A stretch of 41,437 nucleotides of DNA from Bacteroides sp. (GTDB lineage Bacteria > Bacteroidota > Bacteroidia > Bacteroidales > Muribaculaceae). Location of the stretch: assembly GCA_023666905.1 (NCBI GenBank), contig JAMPBC010000010.1:1-41437 (forward strand), read 5' to 3'. This document shows, piece by piece, positions 1 to 12,550 of the stretch. A program made the position numbers and the translations under genes. Below the pieces are notes generated by a model, which was given only the letters and a program-made list of their open reading frames with translations, was not told the origin of the DNA and searched no databases. Numbering within the stretch: position 1 is the first letter of the stretch; each line of letters begins with the position of its first letter.

Positions 1-21
1 GTGCAGGCAAGCAAGTTTTGA

Positions 22-53
22 TTTGTAGATTCGGAATAGATTTATTATTTTTG
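22..53 (+). promoter_or_regulatory. Bacteroidetes-type promoter of the AAA ATPase gene
   Basis: TTTG at 22-25 and TATTTTTG at 46-53 are separated by 20 bases. This matches the Bacteroidetes sigma-ABfr consensus TTTG-N19-21-TAnnTTTG. Transcription would begin near position 60, leaving a leader of under 30 bases before the ATG at 88 and supporting that start. Confidence 0.7.
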
Positions 54-86
54 TCACCGCGGTAATAATTACGACGGTAACAAAAA
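48..86. repeat. Imperfect inverted repeat over the -7 box and start region
   Basis: The left arm TTTTTGTCACCG (48-59) and right arm CGGTAACAAAAA (75-86) pair at 11 of 12 positions around a 15-base spacer. The left arm covers most of the -7 element and the right arm ends one base before the ATG. It could be a repressor operator, possibly autoregulatory. An RNA hairpin is less likely because transcription should start inside the repeat. Confidence 0.55.
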
Positions 87-87
87 T

Positions 88-1419
88 ATGAAGTTCTATA
101 ATCGGATAAAGGAAATAGAGGAACTGAGGCGCATACAAAGACGGGCCTTTGACTCCCGGTCAAGGATGACTGTCATAACCGGACGGCGTCGTATCGGAAA
201 AACATCGCTTGCTCTGCGTGCCACGCAAGGCGAGTATCCTACGGTGTATCTTTTCGTCAGCAGAAAAAACGAAGCTGCATTGTGTGAGGAGTTCACCGGA
301 CTTATATCCACGGCTCTCGGCTGTTATGTGCCATCGGAGATTAAATCATTCAAGTCATTATTCCAAATGTTGATGGAGTTTGCGAAGACACGTAGGTTCA
401 ACTTGATTATTGATGAATTTCAGGAATTCTTCAATATCAACCCTTCGGTTTTCAGCGATATGCAGAATATTTGGGACTCATACCGAAATGACACTAAGGT
501 TAATCTGCTGCTCATGGGTTCGGTGTATTCCATGATGCATAAGATATTTGAAAGTTACCACGAAGCTCTCTTTGGTAGGGCGGACGCCATGATACGTCTT
601 TCCGGATTTGGGACGGAGACCATGAAGGAGATTATGCATGACTATCGTCCGGACTACACCAACGATGAATTGCTCGCATTATACACAATTACAGGAGGCG
701 TACCTAAATATATCGAGTTGTTGTGTGAAGACGCCGATTTATCGATAGAAGGGATGCTTGAATATGTTGTCAGGGAAAATTCTCCTTTCGTAAATGAGGG
801 CCGCAATCTCCTGATAGAGGAGTTCGGAAAAGACTACGGATTGTATTTCTCGGTGTTGAGTAGCATAGCCTCCGGAATTAACACCCAGGTGGCGATTGAA
901 AGTGCTTTGGGCGGAGTTACAGTTGCAGGACATCTGAAACGATTGATTGAGGATTATGCACTTATAAAACGAGTACGTCCGATAATGTCCAAGCCCGGAT
1001 CCAAGAACGTCCAATATGAGATCACCGATAACTTCCTGCGGTTCTGGTTCAATTATTTTGACCGCAACCAGACATTGGTCGAGCTGAACAACTTTGAGCA
1101 TCTACGTAATATCATATCTTCTGATTACCCGACATTTTCAGGCTTTGCACTTGAGAAATGGTTCCGCTTGAAGATGATGGAAAGCCACGGATACTCTTAT
1201 ATAGGCTCATGGTGGGAACGCAAGAAGGGAAAAGAAGCAAATGAGATAGATATAGTAGCTTTGTCAGTTGATGGAAAACGTGCCGTAGTTGCCGAAGTCA
1301 AACGACAGCAGCGAAATTATGATCATAAACTATTTATGGAGAAGGTTGATCACATCAAGACATCCATTCTCGCAAAATATGACATCGAGACTCGACTGTT
1401 GACGCTGGAGGATATGTGA
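88..1419 (+). CDS. AAA ATPase with C-terminal DUF234 (PD-(D/E)XK-like) domain
   Basis: This 443-residue protein belongs to the archaeal-type ATPase family (ATPase_2 plus DUF234). Its cellular role is not established. Visible motifs are a Walker A loop (residues 32-40, GRRRIGKTS), a Walker B strand ending in D109-E110, a sensor-1-like stretch LLMGS near 141-145, and the family motif TGGVPKY near 202-208. The C-terminal part has the DUF234 pattern with D388 followed by E403-V-K405, the arrangement of a PD-(D/E)XK nuclease fold. Nuclease activity is not assured, since many members are uncharacterised. The ATG at 88 is supported by the promoter at 22-53. The gene is visibly AT-richer than most of the window, and the family is patchily distributed, so horizontal acquisition is plausible. 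No cognate toxin, antitoxin or transposase is adjacent. Confidence 0.85.
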   Translation: MKFYNRIKEIEELRRIQRRAFDSRSRMTVITGRRRIGKTSLALRATQGEYPTVYLFVSRKNEAALCEEFTGLISTALGCYVPSEIKSFKSLFQMLMEFAKTRRFNLIIDEFQEFFNINPSVFSDMQNIWDSYRNDTKVNLLLMGSVYSMMHKIFESYHEALFGRADAMIRLSGFGTETMKEIMHDYRPDYTNDELLALYTITGGVPKYIELLCEDADLSIEGMLEYVVRENSPFVNEGRNLLIEEFGKDYGLYFSVLSSIASGINTQVAIESALGGVTVAGHLKRLIEDYALIKRVRPIMSKPGSKNVQYEITDNFLRFWFNYFDRNQTLVELNNFEHLRNIISSDYPTFSGFALEKWFRLKMMESHGYSYIGSWWERKKGKEANEIDIVALSVDGKRAVVAEVKRQQRNYDHKLFMEKVDHIKTSILAKYDIETRLLTLEDM

Positions 1420-1499
1420 ATTTTGCGTTTGGCATGATTGTTGCTTGACAAACTGAAAAGGCTACAACTATGAAAACGAAAAAATTGACCACATTAACA

Positions 1500-1532
1500 G
1501 TCACGTTCCTGAAACCAATAAAAGAACGTGAC
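1500..1532. repeat. Perfect 9-bp inverted repeat just upstream of the CSCxxC gene
   Basis: GTCACGTTC (1500-1508) and GAACGTGAC (1524-1532) are perfect inverted copies around a 15-base spacer. The right arm ends one base before the ATG at 1534. Spacer length and position relative to the start codon copy those of the repeat at 48-86, and both left arms contain GTCAC. It could be an operator or an mRNA hairpin at the translation start. Confidence 0.6.
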
Positions 1533-1533
1533 G

Positions 1534-1821
1534 ATGGACAGAACATCAATCCGCGCGTGGCGACGCATTCAAAAAAAACGCGTGTGGCGTAACAGGTTAC
1601 GCATTATTTTCAGAGCATTCTGCATGGCATTTGTCCAAGATGCCGACGGCAGTTGGAGAGAAGCCGAATCATGGAAGGAACTCCGCAAGGTGAAATGGTG
1701 TCAGGCTTACCGCACTACCGGACAGCCATGCAGCTGCGAAAGATGCCGTGGCGAACAATACAACCGTCGGGCCTACAAGCGCGACACAACCCGCATCGTA
1801 CGCGAACAATCAGAAGACTGA
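1534..1821 (+). CDS. Small basic CSCxxC-motif protein, function unknown
   Basis: This 95-residue, arginine- and lysine-rich protein has a compact cysteine cluster C66-S-C68-x-x-C71 near the C-terminus. Small proteins with a CSCxxC motif followed by a basic tail recur in Bacteroidales genomes, and the motif suggests a minimal metal-binding knuckle. No function is known to me. The ATG at 1534 is preferred to the in-frame GTG at 1528, which lies inside the inverted repeat at 1500-1532. The gene stands 114 bases after the ATPase stop. No good TAnnTTTG box was seen just upstream, so read-through from the ATPase promoter is possible. The terminator at 1855-1882 closes it, which supports a real transcribed unit. 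Confidence 0.6.
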   Translation: MDRTSIRAWRRIQKKRVWRNRLRIIFRAFCMAFVQDADGSWREAESWKELRKVKWCQAYRTTGQPCSCERCRGEQYNRRAYKRDTTRIVREQSED

Positions 1822-1854
1822 CAGAAGTCATATCACAGGTTGTCAATAAACAGG

Positions 1855-1882
1855 AGAGCCACCTTGCAAGGTGGCTCTTTTT
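1855..1882 (+). terminator. Strong intrinsic terminator after the CSCxxC gene
   Basis: A perfect 24-base palindrome (1855-1878, half-site AGAGCCACCTTG) runs straight into a T-run at 1878-1882. It lies between the plus-strand small gene and the 3' end of the minus-strand relA/spoT homologue. It may also act in reverse, although the U-tract on that side is weak. Confidence 0.85.
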
Positions 1883-1890
1883 AGGATGGA

Positions 1891-3783
1891 TCAGGAGGCG
1901 TGGGGGGCGCGTTTGACGGTGTCGACGCCGGGAATGGCGGCGATGTGGTGCATGATGGATTGCAGCTCGGTGAAGGAGTGCACGCCCAGTGAAATGGTGC
2001 AGGTCACAATGGAGTCGTGCGTGTCGGTGTTGAACGAGTCCATGGAGAGCCCCAGCTGGTTGGTGATGCAGTCCACCAGGTCAATGAACAGGTGGAAGCG
2101 GTCCACGGCTGTCACCACAATGGTTTCGGGATAGAGGGTGCTGTCCGGGGCATAGTCCACGGAGACAATGTTGTCGCCCCACTGCGAGGCCAGGCGTATG
2201 GCTTTGGGACAGTCGCGTTTGTGAACGGTTACGGTGTTGGTGTTGGTGTCGATGAATCCCACCACTTCTTCGCCTGGAATGGGGTTGCAGCAGTGGCAGC
2301 GCAAGAAGTCGCGGCGCGGACGCGAATCAAGGAAGTCCTTTATGGCTTTGCGGGCCTTGTAAGTGACGCAACTTTCAAGCCAGTCCTCGCGGGGCTGGGC
2401 TTTGGGGTCGGTGAACACTTCCACCACGTCGCCGCGGTGCAGGCGGGCTTTTACGGAGGCAAGGAAGTTGTTGATGCGGGCGTAGCGGGCATGGCGACCG
2501 AGGTCGTCGGAAATCTCATAGGCGAAGTCGAGCACAGTGGCCTTCTGGGGGAGCACCACGGGTTTTCCGGTGGGTGTGAAGGTCATTATGTCGTCGTTGT
2601 AGAAGGTGGTGACAATCTTGTCGATGAACTCGGTGCCGGGGTTGGGCTGATGCACCACGTCGCGCAACACGCCGCGGAATTTCTCAATCCAGCGCTGAAT
2701 GTTGTCCTCGGTGCGGTCGGCCACACAACCCAGTTTGGAGTCGCGAATCATTCGCTCGGAGCTTATGTGCACCTCCTGCCAGCGCCCGAAATCGGCCAGC
2801 AGCTTCACGTGGAAGCTTTGGTAGCCGTTCTCCTTGGGGGAGTCGATGTAGTTGGTTATGCCGCCCGGTTTTTCCTTGAAGTGGGTGGTGAGAATGGAGT
2901 AGATTTTGAGCACCATGTCCTTTTCCTGAGCGGCGGTGGCGCCGGGCATGGAGAAAATCACGTCAGTGAAGTGGCGGTATTTGAGGTGATTGAAATCATC
3001 GCCGAACTTGGCCATTTTGCGCCACACGCTGTAAGGTGCGCGATACTCCACACGCACTTCGGTTTTGATGCCTTCGGCCAGCAGGGTTGTTTTAATCTGA
3101 TGGCAGAATCGGGCAAGGCGCTCGCGCTGCATCTCCTCGTCCTTGCGTATGAGGGTGTGTAGCTCCTCGTATTCGTGGGGGCAGCGGAAACGGAAGCTGA
3201 GGTTCTCAAGCTCGGTTTTCACGTGATATAGCCCCAGACGATTGGCCAACGGTGCATAGAAATAGTCGGTTTCGCCGGCAATTTTCATCTGCTTGTCGGG
3301 GCGCATGGAGGAGAGGGTGCGCATGTTGTGCAGGCGGTCGGCGAGCTTGATGAGCATGGCGCGGATGTCGTACTGGAAGGAGTCAAGCATCTGGCGGAAG
3401 TTGTCGACCTGCTTCGTTGACTTGTACTTGTCCGTTTTGCGCTTGGTGACCACTTTGACCAGAAAAGCCACGTCGGAGCCGAAGCGCTCGGCTATGTCCT
3501 CGATAGTGTAGTCGGTGTCTTCCACCACGTCATGGAGAAAGGCTGCCATCACGGAGTTGGCGTCAAGCATAAGCTCCTCGGCGGCAATGTTAGCCACGGC
3601 TATGGGGTGGAGAATGTAGGGCTCGCCGGTTTTACGTTTCTGGTTGGCGTGAGCCTGGCGCGCCAGTTCAAAGGCTTGTTTGATTTTCTGCAACTCCTGT
3701 TCGGTGGTGCGTTCAGCCATGATTTTGAACACACGCTCGGCACGCTCGTCGATAATCCGGGAATAATCTTTTTCACTCTGCAT
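1891..3783 (-). CDS. RelA/SpoT-family (p)ppGpp hydrolase with degenerate synthetase domain
   Basis: This 630-residue Rel/SpoT homologue handles the alarmone (p)ppGpp in the cytosol. The N-terminal HD hydrolase domain looks intact: H59, H84-D85, the E88-D89 pair and D149 in KLADRLHNM correspond to the metal and catalytic residues. The synthetase domain (about 245-360) is degenerate. The usual DLxAxR becomes DVIFSMP (274-280, arginine lost), YQSLHT becomes YQSFHV (321-326), EIQIRT becomes EVHISS (337-342), and the MHxxAExGxAAHW segment is not recognisable. A TGS domain (about 398-460), a Cys-rich zinc-finger-like region (C496, C498, C499, C525) and a C-terminal ACT domain (about 554-625) follow. 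It is shorter than a typical Rel of roughly 730 residues. I infer a mainly hydrolytic enzyme. A fully synthesising Rel would be expected elsewhere in the genome. Confidence 0.88.
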   Translation of the reverse strand: MQSEKDYSRIIDERAERVFKIMAERTTEQELQKIKQAFELARQAHANQKRKTGEPYILHPIAVANIAAEELMLDANSVMAAFLHDVVEDTDYTIEDIAERFGSDVAFLVKVVTKRKTDKYKSTKQVDNFRQMLDSFQYDIRAMLIKLADRLHNMRTLSSMRPDKQMKIAGETDYFYAPLANRLGLYHVKTELENLSFRFRCPHEYEELHTLIRKDEEMQRERLARFCHQIKTTLLAEGIKTEVRVEYRAPYSVWRKMAKFGDDFNHLKYRHFTDVIFSMPGATAAQEKDMVLKIYSILTTHFKEKPGGITNYIDSPKENGYQSFHVKLLADFGRWQEVHISSERMIRDSKLGCVADRTEDNIQRWIEKFRGVLRDVVHQPNPGTEFIDKIVTTFYNDDIMTFTPTGKPVVLPQKATVLDFAYEISDDLGRHARYARINNFLASVKARLHRGDVVEVFTDPKAQPREDWLESCVTYKARKAIKDFLDSRPRRDFLRCHCCNPIPGEEVVGFIDTNTNTVTVHKRDCPKAIRLASQWGDNIVSVDYAPDSTLYPETIVVTAVDRFHLFIDLVDCITNQLGLSMDSFNTDTHDSIVTCTISLGVHSFTELQSIMHHIAAIPGVDTVKRAPHAS

Positions 3784-3809
3784 AACCTGGTAGAATAATA
3801 GATGAAATG

Positions 3810-3817
3810 CAAATTTA
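3810..3817 (-). promoter_or_regulatory. Putative -7 box of the relA/spoT homologue
   Basis: On the minus strand this reads TAAATTTG, a full match to TAnnTTTG, 26 bases upstream of the ATG at 3783. No convincing TTTG -33 box is visible at the expected distance. Confidence 0.4.
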
Positions 3818-3862
3818 ACTTTTTTTCGCCTAAGTAGGTTCTAAAAAGCGAATATTAACATT

Positions 3863-4552
3863 TCAATCCTCCTGCGGGTTGGTGAGGAGCTCTACCAAAG
3901 CCGGACGCGAGGGGAAGCGGATTTCGCGCTGGTCGTACTCCACAAGGCCTCGTTCGGCCATGGAATCGAGTGTGGCCATGAACGATGAACGCTGCACGCC
4001 GAATAGCGAATAGAAATCGCGCTGTTTGCACTGCAGCGAAATGTTGGTGCTCCCGCGCTGTGTCAGGGCCACAATCCAAAATGCAATTCGCTCCTCGAGC
4101 GAACCATTTGTGAGTGCAAGCACGCCTATGACCGATTTCTGCGCATTTATTGACAGTGTGTTGAGGAAATTTATAAGGAAAACATCATCGGAATGCAGAA
4201 TTTTCAGATAGTCAAGTTTGGCAATCTGCAGTATGCCCGTGGCCCCGACGGCCGTGACCGAACAGGGATAGTTGGTGAAGCGTCCGAAAAGGAAATCGGG
4301 GGCTATCACCTCGGGGGCTTTTATGGTTTGCGCCACGCGCAGGCGTCCGCCGGAGTTGAGGGTCACCAGACGTGCGGCACCTGAAATAACGAACTTTATG
4401 TGAGTGCACTTCTCGCCGGCTTCGGTAATGGTTTCGCCGGGGGCATATTTGAGGAAGTGGAAACGGGTTGCACCTACTATATCGGAAATTCTGTCGAAGC
4501 TGACTCCCTTGAAGAGCGGCAGTTCCATTAGGTTCTCATACATGCTGTCCAT
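3863..4552 (-). CDS. Crp/Fnr-family transcriptional regulator
   Basis: This 229-residue protein has a cyclic-nucleotide-binding-type beta-roll (about 10-125, including the PGETITEAGE and VISGAARLV stretches), a dimerisation helix and a C-terminal winged helix-turn-helix (about 175-215, around the CKQRDFYSLFGVQRSSF segment). No cysteine cluster for an Fnr iron-sulphur centre is visible, and the residues that bind cAMP in Crp are not obvious. The effector is therefore unknown, as for most Bacteroidetes Crp-like proteins. It starts 64 bases after the transporter stop and ends 79 bases before the relA/spoT homologue, all on the minus strand, so cotranscription with the transporter is possible. 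No clear promoter box was found directly upstream. An alternative ATG lies three codons downstream. Confidence 0.85.
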   Translation of the reverse strand: MDSMYENLMELPLFKGVSFDRISDIVGATRFHFLKYAPGETITEAGEKCTHIKFVISGAARLVTLNSGGRLRVAQTIKAPEVIAPDFLFGRFTNYPCSVTAVGATGILQIAKLDYLKILHSDDVFLINFLNTLSINAQKSVIGVLALTNGSLEERIAFWIVALTQRGSTNISLQCKQRDFYSLFGVQRSSFMATLDSMAERGLVEYDQREIRFPSRPALVELLTNPQED

Positions 4553-4616
4553 GGTGCGGAGTGGTTGGGGGTTAATAAATATGGTTATGCCGTGTCGGGT
4601 TGGGAGCGGTAATAAA

Positions 4617-5567
4617 TTAACGTTTTGAGCGGGCCTTATGTTCGGCTCCGGGCAGGGGTGCCGTCAGGGCGCGTTTCTGCTTCAAATAGAGTTGCAAAGA
4701 GTTCACGGTGTTCTGCCAGGCCACATAGGCGGCCGGAGCCACGGATGAGAGGGGATTGAGATAAGTCATGGCCATCCAAATGGCAAGTACGGTGTTTTTC
4801 TGGCCAAGGCCCTGAGCACCGGCAATCTTGTCGCCGGCACGGGAGCCGATTACGCGCCCTATTCCGAACTGCAGTGCGCAAGCCGCCCCGGCAATAGCGG
4901 CAAGCCATAGAGTTTGCCACAGAGCCTCGGAGGGTTCGGCCATGATGAAACTCACTGAGTTACCCACAACAATGACCAGCGATACGGCCCAAACATAGAA
5001 CGAGACACCCTGATGACTGGAAAGGGCGCCGTGTAGCCGGGGCAACGCCTTTTTCATAACCATGGCCACAACCAGCGGCAGCAGGATGAGCGGAGCCACT
5101 TTGGCCCCTATTGCTGCGGCGGTGCCGAGAAAATCCATTTCGGCCGCATTCATCATTGTGAAAGCCAGCGGAGCTGTGAGCGCCACCGTTATGTTGCTCA
5201 CCAGCGAATAGGTGACCAACCGGGGCACGCTGCCGCCCAACATTCCGGTGACCACCGGAGCGGCCGTGGCCGTGGGGCAGAACACGCAGATGAACGCCCC
5301 CTGCGCCAGGACGGGGTCAATCCACACAAGGGCGAAATAGAGCGCCAACGACATGAGGAGCTGAACAGCGAGCAGGCGCACGGACATGCCGTCGACCGCT
5401 ATGTGGCGAGGATCAATGCGGCAAAAGGTAATCAGCAGCATCAGGAAAATAAGGTAGGGCGTGAGGAAAGCGATGTGGTGGATGTAGCCGTGAAACAGAA
5501 TCCCGGTGAGCATGGCTATGGGAAGCATCCAAGGCTTCAACATTTGGCGTAGGGCAGCTCCTTTCAT
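4617..5567 (-). CDS. Bile acid:sodium symporter (BASS/SBF)-family transporter
   Basis: This 316-residue inner-membrane protein is almost entirely hydrophobic, with about nine or ten predicted helices and a basic C-terminal tail. Internal signatures of the BASS/SBF-like fold include the FCPTATAAP stretch in the first half and GLGQKNT followed by YLNPLSS in the second half. These are the regions where related carriers have broken helices and Na+ sites. The substrate cannot be read from the sequence: bile acids are only the name of the family, and organic anions such as pantoate or 2-keto acids are equally possible. A -7 box sits 13 bases upstream, giving a very short leader. The gene is divergent from the GH2 beta-galactosidase. 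Confidence 0.82.
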   Translation of the reverse strand: MKGAALRQMLKPWMLPIAMLTGILFHGYIHHIAFLTPYLIFLMLLITFCRIDPRHIAVDGMSVRLLAVQLLMSLALYFALVWIDPVLAQGAFICVFCPTATAAPVVTGMLGGSVPRLVTYSLVSNITVALTAPLAFTMMNAAEMDFLGTAAAIGAKVAPLILLPLVVAMVMKKALPRLHGALSSHQGVSFYVWAVSLVIVVGNSVSFIMAEPSEALWQTLWLAAIAGAACALQFGIGRVIGSRAGDKIAGAQGLGQKNTVLAIWMAMTYLNPLSSVAPAAYVAWQNTVNSLQLYLKQKRALTAPLPGAEHKARSKR

Positions 5568-5580
5568 GAAAATTTTTGTG

Positions 5581-5611
5581 CAAAATTACTCAAATTTCCA
5601 CATCCGTGAAA
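5581..5611 (-). promoter_or_regulatory. Promoter of the BASS transporter gene
   Basis: Read on the minus strand, TTTC (5611-5608) is a 3/4 match to the -33 box. After 19 bases it is followed by TAATTTTG (5588-5581), a full -7 match. Transcription would begin within about 8 bases of the ATG at 5567. Confidence 0.55.
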
Positions 5612-5667
5612 ACGGACCACGCCGTGACCGGGCGATGAGATTTTACACAATTTTAACATTTCACAAA

Positions 5668-5688
5668 GCGGATATTATCGCTATCCGC
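5668..5688. repeat. Inverted repeat in the promoter spacer of the GH2 gene
   Basis: GCGGATA (5668-5674) and TATCCGC (5682-5688) are perfect inverted 7-mers with a 7-base spacer. They lie directly upstream of the -7 box TAATTTTG (5691-5698), where a repressor would block RNA polymerase. A regulator-binding site is inferred. The binding protein is unknown. Confidence 0.5.
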
Positions 5689-5690
5689 GT

Positions 5691-5698
5691 TAATTTTG
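5691..5698 (+). promoter_or_regulatory. -7 box of the secreted GH2 beta-galactosidase gene
   Basis: TAATTTTG is a full match to TAnnTTTG, 44 bases before the ATG at 5743. No matching TTTG -33 box is present at the normal spacing, consistent with a regulated promoter. Confidence 0.5.
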
Positions 5699-5712
5699 TG
5701 ATTAATATATAA

Positions 5713-10102
<4,390 letters not shown>

Positions 10103-11417
10103 AGATTGTTGGCCCTGTTGCCGAGATTTTTCACAAATCCAAGCGGAAGTCCGCCATAGGTGAGCAGCACAATACCACGGGGTGCCTGCGGCGGAAGCAC
10201 AATGGCCTCGCACCTCAAATAATCAATGGCTTGTTCGGCTGAGACCTCCACCCGGCCAAAAGCCTCGCGATTCAAGGCAAGACTCAGAGCCAATTGCTGG
10301 GTGGGAATCACGTCGCGCCCCTTTACTAGTGCAACATCAAGAGTGGGAGCGAATGGTTCGGGGGCATTAAAAAAGGCCTTGACAGTGTCGCCTTCCAGTT
10401 TGAGTTCAAAAGGATAAGCGTCGGTGAGCCACTGCTCCACGCCCTTGGGAACAGCTGCTTTTTTTTCGGCACGCTGCCGCTTCTCTTTGGGTTTATAGCC
10501 GTTAGCTTTGGGACTTGGTGTTTGACCCGATTGACTGCTTTTACGCACAACGGCCATGAAAAGTCCCTCGCCCTCAACCAGTCCGGGCACAAACCGGCAA
10601 GCAGGCATGGAGCCGCAAATTTCGGGGACTATGCCGCTATTCTCCGGGATAGGAATTGCAACCGGTTCCGCACCATGTTTGCTTGCCAGATATTCGAGCA
10701 TCTGCTCATCTTCCCGGGCGTTGAAGGTGCAGGTGCTGTAAATCATGTAACCGCCGGGGCGCAAAGAGTCCCACAGGTTATCCACAATTTCTCGCTGGCG
10801 AGCCACGCATTGGTCAATGAGTTCTTCGCTCCATTGGGCTACAGCTTCAGGCTCCTTGCGCATCATCCCCTCGCCCGAACAGGGAACATCGGCCAAAACA
10901 ATGTCAAAGCTCCCGGGCATTTCGGCAAACCGTGCCGTATCGCCCTGTGTTACAACTATGAGAGGATAGCCCCACTTGGCAAGATTCTCGCGCAACACGG
11001 CTGCACGTTTAGGCACAAACTCATTGGCCACAACGAGTGAGCCGGGCGGGAGTGCATCAATCAAGGCGGTGGTTTTGCCTCCCGGAGCGGCACACGCATC
11101 GAGCACGGTGAGCGGTCCGGAGCATCCGGCAGTAAGATGCTTCACAACATGCTCCACAAACATTGACGAAGGGTCCTGAACATAGTAGCGCCCCTGATGC
11201 AACGAGGGGTCAAAGGTGAAAGCCGGGCGCTCGGGCAGCCGGAATCCGGTTTCGCACCATGGTACAGGCATCCCTCCAACAGGGCTGAATCCGACGCCTT
11301 TTCGGCGGTTTAGGCGTATGGCTACGGTGGGAGGCTGCGCCAACGCAGTGCGGAGCGCCTCCGTCCAGGGAGCCCCGCTGCGTTCAAGCAGTTCAAAGAG
11401 AGCTTCGGGGGCAGGCA

Positions 11418-12398
11418 TCAGATTGAGAGGCGGCGCAGGGTTTCAAGCAGGTCGCGGTTAATGGGCTTGTCGTTCTTGATGGCCTTGGTGAAAGGAACGT
11501 AGACAATCTTATCGTTCTGAATGCCTATCATCACGTTGCGCTGGTCGTCAAGCAGGGCATCGATGGCCGCCGCTCCCATGCGGGAAGCCAGAATGCGGTC
11601 GTGGGCCGTGGGGGAACCGCCACGCTGCAGGTGGCCAAGAATCGACACTCGCACATCATAGCCGGGGAACTCGTTCTTTACACGCTCGGCCATGCCCATG
11701 GCGCCACCGGTGACGGGACTTTCAGCCACGAGCACAATCGATGAGTTTTTCGACTTGCGGAAACCGTTTTCAATGAGTTCGGCCAACTGGTCGACCTGCG
11801 TGGATATTTCAGGAATAATGGCTGCCTCGGCACCCGATGCAATGGCGCCGTTCAAGGCCAGGAAGCCGGCGTCGCGGCCCATCACTTCAATGAAGAACAG
11901 ACGTTCGTGCGACGTTGCGGTGTCGCGGATTTTGTCCACGCACTGCATTATGGTGTTCAGAGCAGTGTCATAACCAATTGTGGAGTCGGTTCCGTAGAGG
12001 TCATTGTCAATAGTTCCGGGCAATCCGATGATGGGCAGATTGAATTCGTTGGCAAACACACGGGCACCGGTAAGGGAGCCATCGCCACCAATCACCACCA
12101 GGGCATCAATTTCATGCCGGCGAAGGTTGTCGTAGGCCAGCTGGCGGCCTTCAACCGTTTGAAACTCGGGGCATCGGGCAGTTTTCAGAATGGTTCCGCC
12201 CATTTGGATGATGTTTGAAACATTCTGCGTTTTAAATTCAGTAATCTCATCTGAAATCAGACCTTTATAGCCTCTGTAGATACCTTTGACGCGGAAGCCG
12301 CTGTAGATTGCCGAACGGGTGACGGCACGGATGGCCGCATTCATGCCGGGAGCATCGCCACCGGAGGTAAGAATCCCTATACACTTGATTTCTGCCAT
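11418..12398 (-). CDS. pfkA: ATP-dependent 6-phosphofructokinase
   Basis: This cytosolic glycolytic enzyme of 326 residues phosphorylates fructose 6-phosphate. Key motifs are SGGDAPGMN (12-20) for the nucleotide, GGDGS (104-108) and PGTIDNDL (127-134) with the catalytic base D131. Glycine at 107 (GGDGS rather than GGDDS) marks the ATP-dependent rather than the pyrophosphate-dependent type. MGRDAGF and GHLQRGG, the substrate-side signatures, are both present. Length is typical for bacterial PfkA. A -7 box lies 57 bases upstream. The gene is followed without a gap by the rsmF-like gene and is divergent from the secreted alpha/beta hydrolase. Confidence 0.95.
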   Translation of the reverse strand: MAEIKCIGILTSGGDAPGMNAAIRAVTRSAIYSGFRVKGIYRGYKGLISDEITEFKTQNVSNIIQMGGTILKTARCPEFQTVEGRQLAYDNLRRHEIDALVVIGGDGSLTGARVFANEFNLPIIGLPGTIDNDLYGTDSTIGYDTALNTIMQCVDKIRDTATSHERLFFIEVMGRDAGFLALNGAIASGAEAAIIPEISTQVDQLAELIENGFRKSKNSSIVLVAESPVTGGAMGMAERVKNEFPGYDVRVSILGHLQRGGSPTAHDRILASRMGAAAIDALLDDQRNVMIGIQNDKIVYVPFTKAIKNDKPINRDLLETLRRLSI

Positions 12399-12455
12399 TT
12401 TGATTATGTTGTTGATTATAAATTATTTGTAACTTAGAAGAGGAGACTTATGATG

Positions 12456-12463
12456 CAAAATTA
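12456..12463 (-). promoter_or_regulatory. -7 box of the pfkA promoter
   Basis: On the minus strand this reads TAATTTTG, a full match to TAnnTTTG. The predicted leader to the ATG at 12398 is about 50 bases. The -33 region is poorly conserved. Confidence 0.5.
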
Positions 12464-12506
12464 ATCATATTTCAGGTTAAAACATCATTTAAATTGAATT
12501 TTTCGC

Positions 12507-12514
12507 TAATTTTA
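12507..12514 (+). promoter_or_regulatory. Putative -7 box of the alpha/beta hydrolase gene
   Basis: TAATTTTA differs from TAnnTTTG only at the last base and lies 36 bases before the ATG at 12551. It falls inside the upstream extension that would result from using the TTG at 12494, which argues for the later start. Confidence 0.35.
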
Positions 12515-12550
12515 TGCGTCAAATCAATTACTAAATTAAAAACTCCAACC

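Noticed and set aside
1470-1592. Short frame starting MKTKKLTT upstream of the CSCxxC gene
   Set aside because: Forty codons, overlapping the CSCxxC gene in another frame, with no promoter box and no known homologue. A leader peptide cannot be excluded, but support is lacking.
2017-3162. Long open frame on the plus strand opposite the relA/spoT homologue
   Set aside because: It is antisense to a well-recognised gene, its product is a Val/Gly/His-rich composition typical of reverse-strand shadows, and no domain is recognisable.
3829-3838. Palindrome CCTAAGTAGG between crp-like and relA/spoT genes
   Set aside because: Only 4-bp arms; too short to call an operator or terminator.
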